Below, one piece after another: positions 1-5,396 of a stretch of DNA of 5,516 nt. Source of the stretch: an uncultured Collinsella sp. GTDB lineage: Bacteria > Actinomycetota > Coriobacteriia > Coriobacteriales > Coriobacteriaceae. Below the pieces are notes generated by a model, which did no database searches, was not told the origin of the DNA, and saw only the letters and a program-made list of their open reading frames with translations. Every line of letters starts with the position of its first letter. Position 1 is the first letter of the stretch. The stretch covers positions 1 through 5,516 of the forward strand of contig CATZKS010000119.1 of the NCBI GenBank assembly GCA_958421035.1, given 5' to 3'. A program made the translations under genes and the position numbers.

Positions 1-987
1 GCCACCCAAAAACGTCATGAGCATGCCAAGCAGGTTGCCCACACCGTTGAGCAGCTCCTCGCGCGCGCCCAGACTCGAAAGCGCAAAGCCAACGGCCAGA
101 GGTGTGCACGCCAGGGCAAACGTCGCCGCCAACGCCAGGCACACGCGACCCACGCCGACCTCGGCGACCGCGCCGGCAAAGCCCACGACGCCCATCATGC
201 TCGACACAAACCAGATGCAGACGGTAAGCACGGCGGCGGCCGCAAACACGGCGAGCGAACGCCGGCGCTCGGAGATTGGGCCGGCCTCCATGCGGCGCAC
301 GCGCTCGGGCTCGCTCATGCCCGAGAACACCAGCCCCACCGACACGATGACCGACGAGATAATCGCGTACGCACCAAAGTTAAAGTACGACTCGAGCGTG
401 GCGGCGGCAGTCGAGTCGACCTTGACCTGCTCGATCTCGACCTCGGCACGCTCGGCAGCGGCATGTTCGGCAGCCTTGGCAACGTCACCGTTGGAGGCAG
501 TGGGCTCAAGCGCCGCCGCAGCGCCCGCGAGTGAGATCCAGCGCGAGGCCTCGGCAGACGAAAGCGCCGCCGCCATGGTGCCGGCACCGTAGGTCACATC
601 GAGCTTGGGCAGGGACTCCCCCACGCGGGCGGCTGCAACGAGGTCGCCCTCAAACCCCTCCGGGATAAAGAACACGCAGTCGGCGCTGCCCTTGGCGCTA
701 TTGCTCTTGGAGAGCGCGTCCGCAAGATCGTACGTATCGTCGCCGATGCCCGTGACCAGCTCAAAACGCGACCCCAGATGCTTGGTAAGCGCACGCGAAA
801 GGTCGCTGTCGTCGCGGTCGACCACGATCACGTTGGCGTCGTAGGGCTTGTACTCGGTGAGCTGCGACGAGTTCCAGCTCACCGAGGCAGCAATGAACAC
901 GCCCATCAGCGAAATGAACACCGTATAGATGAGCAGGTAGAACGGGTGCGCGAACGCCATGCGAAGCGCAGTCTTAAAGGTGCTCAT
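1..987 (-). CDS. ABC-2 type transporter permease B (partial; C-terminus beyond window)
   Basis: Probable membrane subunit of an ABC exporter. The reading frame is open for 329 codons from the ATG at 987 to the window edge with no stop. The protein begins MSTFKTALRM. A first membrane helix lies at about residues 15-36. A large, probably extracytoplasmic domain follows (about 37-202), with an Ala-rich, charged stretch at 140-198. Further helices lie at about 203-224, 244-268, 281-305 and 312 onward. One helix, then a big external domain, then a helix cluster is the ABC2_membrane_3-like layout. By comparison with permease A, one helix and about 60-70 residues are missing. The start is supported by a strong GGAAGGAG ribosome binding site 5 nt upstream, inside the end of permease A. 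The 14-bp overlap with that gene suggests translational coupling. It is a different protein from permease A, so the pair probably forms a heteromeric channel (inference). Substrate unknown. Confidence 0.85.
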   Translation of the reverse strand, partial: MSTFKTALRMAFAHPFYLLIYTVFISLMGVFIAASVSWNSSQLTEYKPYDANVIVVDRDDSDLSRALTKHLGSRFELVTGIGDDTYDLADALSKSNSAKGSADCVFFIPEGFEGDLVAAARVGESLPKLDVTYGAGTMAAALSSAEASRWISLAGAAAALEPTASNGDVAKAAEHAAAERAEVEIEQVKVDSTAAATLESYFNFGAYAIISSVIVSVGLVFSGMSEPERVRRMEAGPISERRRSLAVFAAAAVLTVCIWFVSSMMGVVGFAGAVAEVGVGRVCLALAATFALACTPLAVGFALSSLGAREELLNGVGNLLGMLMTFLGG

Positions 988-2161
988 AGCGGCTCCTTCC
1001 AAAGATCAGCGTGGCGGCGGCAACGAACAGCAGCGCCATAAGGACCAGCGCGCCGGCGCGAACGGCAAAGGGGCCCAGGTCCTCAAAGAAATACAGGCGG
1101 TTGAACATGTCGCAGATGAGCTTGACAGGGTTGAACCAGCACTCGGCCGGGCAGGCGCGGGCGACGTCGTCGGCAAGCGCCATCGCCGGCTCGCCGTAGA
1201 GGCCGGCGAACAGGGCGCACGTGGTAGCAAAGCCCGTGAGGATGCCCGACTTGGACGCCTTGCCGCCCTTAACGGGAAGCGTGCCCACAAAGAGCCCCAA
1301 GCCCGTGGCGGCAAGCGCGGAAGCGGCGCCGCCCATCAAACACAGTCCCTCGCGCCCGCCAAAGTCGACGCCCACGACCAGGCGCACGTAGCCGATCGTG
1401 ATCGTCATCGAGGCGAAGGAGACCAGCCACGAGCCGACAAAAATGCCGGCCAGCGACGCCGTCTTGGAAAGGCCGCCCACGCAGCGGCGTGCGCCAAGGC
1501 CCGACAGATTGGGCTGCAGGTCGACGACGCTCAAGGCGGCAAACTCGGCAGACATCATCGCAACCAGGCCAAAGAGTGCGTAGTAGTAGATGACCGTGCC
1601 ATCGGGCGTGGTGCGTGTCAGGCTTACGCGGCGGGTGCCGCCCTCGAGCGACAGGGCGCGCGCAACCGCCTCCGGGTCGGCGAGCGCCGCCGGGTTGTCC
1701 TGGGCAATCTGGGATATGAGCTCGGCATTTTGTGTATACGAGCTTGCCACCGTCTCCAAAATGCTGCGGTCGGTGAGCACCGACGACGCACGTGAGTTGT
1801 CGTAACTCGATAGCAGCGTGAGTTTGGGCGCGCCCGCGTCGTCGACCGTATAGACGCCCGCGACCTCGCCGGCCTTGAGCGCACGGTTCGCGTCGGCTGC
1901 GTCGTCGCACTCGTGGATCTCGAGCAGCTGGTCGTCGCCTTCCTTGGCAAGCGACGTCGCCACGTCCTTAAAGGTCGAGGCGTCCCAGGCCTCATCCGCT
2001 ACGACGGCCACCGGCACCGGGTCGACCGTGCCGTCGGAGCTGAGGTTCGCAAACATAAACATGAACATCGTGGAAAGCGCGACGGGAAAGATCGCGCCCC
2101 AGACCCACGTGCTCGGCCGGCGCAGCAGCGTCTTGACCGTAATGATAATGGTGTTGAACAT
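974..2161 (-). CDS. ABC-2 type transporter permease A
   Basis: Complete 395-residue membrane subunit of an ABC exporter, starting MFNTIIITVK and ending RSRYEHL. The sequence shows one N-terminal helix (about 20-40), an external domain (about 41-189), then a cluster of five hydrophobic segments at about 190-213, 235-258, 273-294, 304-323 and 366-386. This six-helix plan with a large loop after helix 1 is that of ABC-2 permeases of the ABC2_membrane_3 kind, at a usual length for the family. Residues 324-350, between the last two helices, contain two Cys (337 and 341) in a probable external loop; whether they bond is unknown. The ATG at 2161 is chosen because AGGGGG lies 5 nt upstream, overlapping the ATPase stop codon, with only 9 bp between the genes. 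It is probably co-transcribed with the ATPase and partners with it and permease B. Substrate not determinable; drugs, peptides or lipids are all possible for this family. Confidence 0.9.
   Translation of the reverse strand: MFNTIIITVKTLLRRPSTWVWGAIFPVALSTMFMFMFANLSSDGTVDPVPVAVVADEAWDASTFKDVATSLAKEGDDQLLEIHECDDAADANRALKAGEVAGVYTVDDAGAPKLTLLSSYDNSRASSVLTDRSILETVASSYTQNAELISQIAQDNPAALADPEAVARALSLEGGTRRVSLTRTTPDGTVIYYYALFGLVAMMSAEFAALSVVDLQPNLSGLGARRCVGGLSKTASLAGIFVGSWLVSFASMTITIGYVRLVVGVDFGGREGLCLMGGAASALAATGLGLFVGTLPVKGGKASKSGILTGFATTCALFAGLYGEPAMALADDVARACPAECWFNPVKLICDMFNRLYFFEDLGPFAVRAGALVLMALLFVAAATLIFGRSRYEHL
993..1000 (-). promoter_or_regulatory. Ribosome binding site of permease B, inside permease A
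   Basis: GGAAGGAG on the minus strand, 5 nt before the ATG at 987. It lies within the last codons of permease A, which stops at 974. The strong site plus the overlap suggest coupled translation of the two permeases. Confidence 0.8.
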
Positions 2162-2170
2162 GGCTGCCCC

Positions 2171-3109
2171 CTAGTCGCGCAGCTCGCGGCCGGTGATCTC
2201 GAGGAACACGTCGTTGAGGGTCGGCGGCTCGCTCCACACGCGGCCGAGCGCCACGTCGGCAGCGCGCAGCGTGTCGAGGATGTCGACCAGGTTGTGCGGG
2301 CTCGCCTCGCAGGTGCAGACGAGCTCGCCGCCGGACAGCTCAACCGAAAGCACGTGCTCGAGGGCGCGCAGGCGCTCGACCGTGGCGGGCTCGACGGCGC
2401 CGACCTCGACGGTCACGCGCTCACCCATCTGAATCATGCGCTTGAGCTCGTCGTTGGTGCCCTGCGCCAACACGCGCCCGCCGTCCATGATCATGATGCG
2501 GCTGCAGATCTGCTCGACTTCCTCCATGTAATGGCTGGTATACACTACCGTGGCGCCCTCGTCGCGCAGGCGGCAGATGCCCTCCAGGATGGCGTTGCGG
2601 CTCTGCGGGTCGACCGCCACCGTGGGCTCGTCAAAGAAGATGAGCTCGGGCTTGTGCGCGATGCCGCAGGCAATGTTGAGGCGTCGCGCCAGGCCGCCCG
2701 AGAGCTTGCCTGGGCGGAACTTGGCAAAGTCGCCCAGCCCGACAAAGTCGATCGCCTCGTCCACCAGCGCGCGACGGCGCTTGCGGTCGCTAACGTAAAG
2801 GCTGCAGAAATAGTCGATGTTCTCGCGCACGGTGAGTTCGTCGAACACCGCAACTTGCTGCGGGACCACGCCGATGCGACGCTTGAGGTCGTAGCGGGCG
2901 GGCGTCATGGGCTCGCCGAACAGCTCGATGGTGCCTTTGTCGTAGGCAAGCAGCTGCAGAATACAGTTGATGGACGTGGTCTTGCCCGAGCCGTTGGGGC
3001 CCAGCAGGCCAAAGATCTCGCCGGGGGCGATGTTCAGGTTAAAGTGGTCGAGCGCGATAAGATCGTCGTAGCGCTTGACGAGGTTTTCGACGTGGACGAT
3101 GTCTGTCAT
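2171..3109 (-). CDS. ABC transporter ATP-binding protein (DrrA/ABC-2 exporter type)
   Basis: Cytoplasmic ATPase of 312 residues that powers the two permeases encoded just downstream. Motifs in order: Walker A GPNGSGKTT (37-45), Q-loop at Q84/Q85, signature LSGGL (136-140), Walker B LIFFDEP (156-162), D-loop VAVDP (164-168) and H-loop H193. All catalytic residues are present: K43, E161 and H193. The signature ends in Leu where Gln or Met is usual. The C-terminal extension (about 225-312), ending PTLNDVFLEITGRELRD, is the tail typical of DrrA-like ATPases (DUF4162-type). The frame is open upstream to 3175, but the ATG at 3109 is preferred: AGAAGGG lies 7 nt upstream, and the product then begins MTDIVHVENLVKRY, the normal family N-terminus. 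It is the first gene of the leftward operon, divergent from the kinase gene. The family exports drugs, peptides or lipids; the actual substrate cannot be inferred. Confidence 0.96.
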   Translation of the reverse strand: MTDIVHVENLVKRYDDLIALDHFNLNIAPGEIFGLLGPNGSGKTTSINCILQLLAYDKGTIELFGEPMTPARYDLKRRIGVVPQQVAVFDELTVRENIDYFCSLYVSDRKRRRALVDEAIDFVGLGDFAKFRPGKLSGGLARRLNIACGIAHKPELIFFDEPTVAVDPQSRNAILEGICRLRDEGATVVYTSHYMEEVEQICSRIMIMDGGRVLAQGTNDELKRMIQMGERVTVEVGAVEPATVERLRALEHVLSVELSGGELVCTCEASPHNLVDILDTLRAADVALGRVWSEPPTLNDVFLEITGRELRD

Positions 3110-3116
3110 GAGGCGG

Positions 3117-3123
3117 CCCTTCT
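3117..3123 (-). promoter_or_regulatory. Ribosome binding site of the ABC ATPase
   Basis: AGAAGGG on the minus strand, 7 nt before the ATG at 3109. It decides the start against the longer open frame reaching 3175, whose extra 22 residues do not resemble an ABC N-terminus. Confidence 0.75.
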
Positions 3124-3185
3124 GTTGATTGCGGCCCGGTACGATTGCATCATCGCAGGAGCCGCCGGCGCGCACCAGTGAGCTT

Positions 3186-3268
3186 TGTCACGAGTGCGGA
3201 GGCTCGGTCGCGTTGCTCGCCGACGCGACCGCTTTGCCGCGCGGGAGGAATGTCACGGTTGCGCAGGC
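3186..3268. repeat. Direct repeat / inverted repeat / direct repeat cluster, candidate operator
   Basis: An 18-bp motif starting TGTCACG occurs at 3186-3203 and again at 3251-3268, with 15 of 18 positions identical, 65 bp apart and in the same orientation. Between them lies a perfect 9-bp inverted repeat, CGGTCGCGT (3205-3213) and ACGCGACCG (3223-3231), with a 9-nt spacer. The arrangement is seen directly. A role as an operator for the NarL-type regulator is inference from its position between the divergent operons. GC-rich sequence makes some chance repetition likely. Confidence 0.45.
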
Positions 3269-3295
3269 GGCCCCTCCACCACACGCAGCTTCGCG

Positions 3296-3301
3296 TACAA
3301 T
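3296..3301 (+). promoter_or_regulatory. -10 hexamer for a possibly leaderless kinase mRNA
   Basis: TACAAT matches the TATAAT consensus at 5 of 6 positions and ends six bases before the kinase ATG. Standard -10 geometry puts transcription start on the A of that ATG (3308). There is no Shine-Dalgarno sequence before this ATG, which fits a leaderless transcript as is common in Actinobacteria. No good -35 is present at 16-18 bp spacing (that stretch is C-rich), so the promoter may be weak or activator-dependent. Confidence 0.45.
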
Positions 3302-3307
3302 ACCCGT

Positions 3308-4453
3308 ATGAACAGGCTTTTCGACAAATCGATCGTGCTGGCGTGCTGTATTGCGGCCGCCATGGGTCTTGCTGTGGACGCTCGCCTGGTCGCGGCGTTT
3401 TGCCTTGGCGTTATTGCCACCTCGCTGGCCGAGGTCGCACAGGGAAACCGCGCCCGCCGTGCGAGCGAGACCGCGAGCTACGTTTACATCATCGCGGCAG
3501 TTTTCGTACCGCCGTTTGTGCCGCTTGCGCCTCTCACCTTCTATGACATCGCGCGGCGCGTGCGCCGTGAGCACGCCTGGGTCGCGCTGGGCATTGGCTC
3601 CGTCTTTGCCTTTGCGCTCATCGCGGACCTTCGCACCGACGCGCTTACCGCCCGAACGCTCCTGCTGACCGCCATCCTTTCGGTTGCCGCCACCTTGCTA
3701 TCGCTACGCACCGCCCAGTTGGAACGCGAGCAGCAGCGCATGCGCCGTACCCGCGACGAACTGCAGGAACGAGCCCTCGCGCTCGAAGCGCGCAACCGCG
3801 ACCTCGCCGATCGCCAGGACTATGAGGTCGAACTTGCGACCCTGGCCGAGCGCGCCCGCATCGCGCGCGAAATTCACGACAACGTCGGCCACCAGCTCAC
3901 GCGTGCTTCGTTGCAGACCGAGGCCCTGCGCGTGGTCCACGCCAACGAGCCCAGGATTGCCGCCGACTTTACCGACGTCAAACGCACGGTTGACGAGGCG
4001 CTCCAGCTCGTACGCACCAGCGTCCACTCCCTCAACGACAACGCCGTCGACCTTTCCGTGCAGCTCGAACGCATTGTTGAAGGCGCGCACTCGGACGGCG
4101 GCCCGCAGATTGAGCTTGAAGTTTTGGCTGAGCATGCGCCCGCAAATGTCGCCAACTGCTTTGCGGCGGTCCTGCGCGAGGCGCTCTCCAACACCATGCG
4201 CCACGCCCATGCCAAAACCATTACCGTGCGGTGCATGGAGCATCCGTCGTTTTACCAGCTCATCGTTACCGACGATGGCGCGGGCGGGGTCCAAGCAAGC
4301 GGCTGCGGCGCCGCAGAGGGCATGGGGTTGAGCTCCATGCGCGAGCGCGTCGAGGCGCTTGGCGGCACCTTCACCGCCGGCCCGCGCGCCGGCGTCGGCG
4401 GCTGGCGTGTGTTTGCCACCGTTCCCAAACAGCAAGGAGATGAGGGCCGATGA
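3308..4453 (+). CDS. Membrane sensor histidine kinase, HisKA_3 (DesK/LiaS/NarX-like) class
   Basis: A 381-residue two-component sensor kinase that would phosphorylate the regulator encoded next to it. The N-terminal 135 residues contain about five hydrophobic helices (roughly 6-22, 26-43, 57-80, 90-107, 114-133) with very short loops and no sizeable external domain, so the signal is probably sensed in the membrane or through a partner. A charged, probably coiled-coil linker (about 135-180) leads to the H-box, ERARIAREIHDNVGHQLT, with phospho-acceptor H190. The following DxxxH pattern (D191 to H195) matches the phosphatase motif known in HisKA_3 kinases. The HATPase_c domain has an N-box (E291, N295, H299), a G1 box DDGAGG (322-327) and a G2 box GMGL (338-341). 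The frame is open upstream to a TTG at 3185, but ATG 3308 is preferred: it gives a natural membrane N-terminus and fits the -10 box. Its end overlaps the regulator by ATGA. Transmitted signal unknown; a link to the divergent exporter is inferred. Confidence 0.93.
   Translation: MNRLFDKSIVLACCIAAAMGLAVDARLVAAFCLGVIATSLAEVAQGNRARRASETASYVYIIAAVFVPPFVPLAPLTFYDIARRVRREHAWVALGIGSVFAFALIADLRTDALTARTLLLTAILSVAATLLSLRTAQLEREQQRMRRTRDELQERALALEARNRDLADRQDYEVELATLAERARIAREIHDNVGHQLTRASLQTEALRVVHANEPRIAADFTDVKRTVDEALQLVRTSVHSLNDNAVDLSVQLERIVEGAHSDGGPQIELEVLAEHAPANVANCFAAVLREALSNTMRHAHAKTITVRCMEHPSFYQLIVTDDGAGGVQASGCGAAEGMGLSSMRERVEALGGTFTAGPRAGVGGWRVFATVPKQQGDEGR
4434..4446 (+). promoter_or_regulatory. 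Ribosome binding site of the response regulator, inside the kinase gene
   Basis: AAGGAGATGAGGG precedes the ATG at 4450. AAGGAG is 10 nt upstream and GAGGG is 3 nt upstream. It lies in the last kinase codons and, with the 4-bp ATGA overlap, suggests translational coupling of kinase and regulator. Confidence 0.7.
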
Positions 4454-5070
4454 GGCTCATCGTTGTCGACGACGACCGCCTAGTGGTCGATTCGCTCAAG
4501 ATTATCCTGGGTGCCCAGCCGCAGATCGAAGTGGTGGGCACCGGCGCCAACGGCGACGACGCGGTCGTGCTCTACGCCGAGCACACACCCGATATCGCGC
4601 TGCTCGACATTCAGATGCCGGGACGCGACGGCCTATCGGCGGCGCTTGAGCGCGATCCTGCAGCACGCGTGGTGTTTCTGACAACATTCTCGGATGACGA
4701 GTACATTGTGTCGGCGCTTAAACTGGGCGCCCGCGGCTACCTGATTAAAACCGATGTCGCCGCCATTCCGCCGGCGTTGGCACAAGTCATGGACGGCAAA
4801 CGCGTGCTCGAGGGCAAGGCGATCGAGGATATCAACTTTGATGGGGCGGGCGTCGAGGCCGGCGCGACCCGCCGGCCCGCGGCCTTTGTCGGCCTGACCG
4901 ACCGCGAGTTCGAAGTCGCAGAGCTCATTGCCCGCGGCCTCGACAACAAGGAGATCGCCGCCACGGCATACATGGGCGAAGGCACCGTACGCAACCACAT
5001 CAGCTCGATCCTTGCCAAAATGGGCCTACGCAACCGCACGCAAATCGCTATCGCCTACCTGCGAGGGTAA
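4450..5070 (+). CDS. NarL/LuxR-family response regulator
   Basis: A 206-residue DNA-binding response regulator. The receiver domain (about 1-118) has the acidic pocket D7/D8, the phospho-acceptor D53 in LLDIQMPG, the switch Thr (T78/T79) and the conserved K100. After a linker rich in Gly, Ala and Arg (about 119-147) comes a LuxR-type helix-turn-helix domain (about 148-206), beginning GLTDREFEVAELIARG. Its recognition region, GTVRNHISSILAKMGLRNR, closely matches the family pattern. Length and all key residues are normal. The start is fixed by the ATGA overlap with the kinase stop and the upstream ribosome binding site. It is presumably phosphorylated by the kinase at H190 and binds DNA as a dimer. 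The shared intergenic region is the likeliest target, giving control of the exporter and perhaps of its own operon; that is inference from gene order. Confidence 0.96.
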   Translation: MRLIVVDDDRLVVDSLKIILGAQPQIEVVGTGANGDDAVVLYAEHTPDIALLDIQMPGRDGLSAALERDPAARVVFLTTFSDDEYIVSALKLGARGYLIKTDVAAIPPALAQVMDGKRVLEGKAIEDINFDGAGVEAGATRRPAAFVGLTDREFEVAELIARGLDNKEIAATAYMGEGTVRNHISSILAKMGLRNRTQIAIAYLRG

Positions 5071-5090
5071 TTACCCAACGGCCGACCGCT

Positions 5091-5144
5091 CCGGCATAGC
5101 AAAATGGCTGTTAGCGATTTAATACCATTTCAAAACTATGCCGG
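5091..5144. repeat. Imperfect palindrome just after the regulator gene, sharing an arm with the next element
   Basis: CCGGCATAG (5091-5099) is the exact reverse complement of CTATGCCGG (5136-5144), and inside it AAATGG (5102-5107) pairs with CCATTT (5125-5130). This gives a two-part stem around a 17-nt loop, 20 nt after the regulator stop. It lacks a T-tract, so it is not a classical terminator. The left arm repeats the right end of the 5131-5284 element and may be the remnant of an older tandem copy (inference). Confidence 0.6.
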
Positions 5145-5284
5145 TTTACGGGGCTAAACCCAGGAACCCCGTCCATACCCGCGTTTTCTGCAAAATGACG
5201 GCTCGTCTACCTGCGGTTTTATTTTCACGCTTTTCGGTATGGTTGGGGATTCGGAATCCGGCCCCGTAAACCGGCATAGTTTTG
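5131..5284. repeat. Nested palindromic intergenic element, copy 1 (154 bp)
   Basis: The ends are a perfect 24-bp inverted repeat (5131-5154 with 5261-5284; arm begins CAAAACTATGCCGG). Moving inward, each arm has a 12-nt non-pairing block, then CCCC/GGGG (5167-5170 with 5245-5248), a 2-nt mismatch, then CCATACC/GGTATGG (5173-5179 with 5236-5242). Both arms are exactly 49 nt, with 39 positions pairing, around a 56-nt core (5180-5235). The non-pairing blocks take part in small local palindromes: GGTTTA/TAAACC at 5143-5160 and GGATTC/GAATCC at 5247-5259. It has no coding capacity that I trust. Equal-arm symmetry and a related second copy suggest a mobile or structured repeat of MITE or REP/BIME kind. 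I see no target-site duplication at its ends. Confidence 0.8.
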
Positions 5285-5396
5285 TCCGAGCAACCCTGTA
5301 CGAGCGCCTCCGCAAGCCTTGCGGGACCAAAATGATCCGTTTTCCTCCATCCCCAAGGGATCAGCCGGAACCGCTTGCCACGAAATCGGCCCATCT
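5285..5396. other. Spacer between the two palindromic elements
   Basis: No gene is seen here. Two small inverted repeats are present: CCGCAA/TTGCGG (5310-5315 with 5319-5324, 3-nt loop) and TGATCC/GGATCA (5333-5338 with 5358-5363). Neither has a clear terminator T-tract, although TTTT follows TGATCCG within the second loop. With the elements on each side, the whole stretch 5071-5516 appears non-coding. Confidence 0.5.

Larger units (their letters stand above)
3110..3307. promoter_or_regulatory. Divergent intergenic region shared by the exporter and two-component operons
   Basis: This 198-bp spacer lies between the ATPase ATG (3109) and the kinase ATG (3308) and must carry both promoters. For the rightward direction there is a TACAAT at its end. 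For the leftward direction I see no convincing -35/-10 pair; the best -10-like string is TGCAAT (minus strand, 3149-3144), with no good -35. The middle holds a direct repeat, an inverted repeat and a second direct repeat, which are candidate binding sites for the adjacent NarL-type regulator (inference). Confidence 0.7.

Noticed and set aside
959..1795. Plus-strand open frame (278 codons) opposite permease A
   Set aside because: It is a low-complexity Arg/Ala/Gly/His product in the shadow of a well-supported membrane protein gene.
1913..3181. Long plus-strand open frame (422 codons) opposite the ATPase and permease A
   Set aside because: It lies antisense to clear ABC genes with complete motifs. 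Its composition (rich in His, Arg, Ala, Asp, Val) is typical of a frame mirrored from high-GC codons, and no domain is recognisable.
3185..3307. Upstream TTG extension of the kinase
   Set aside because: It would add 41 Arg-rich residues before a clean membrane N-terminus and would cover the repeat cluster and the -10 box. ATG 3308 is more likely.
3704..4435. Minus-strand open frame (243 codons) opposite the kinase
   Set aside because: It is a mirror frame of the kinase gene, whose H, N and G boxes are all intact on the plus strand.
5146..5394. Minus-strand open frame (82 codons) in the right intergenic region
   Set aside because: It runs across both arms and the core of the palindromic element, has no convincing ribosome binding site, and shows no domain. 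The inverted repeat structure explains the sequence better.
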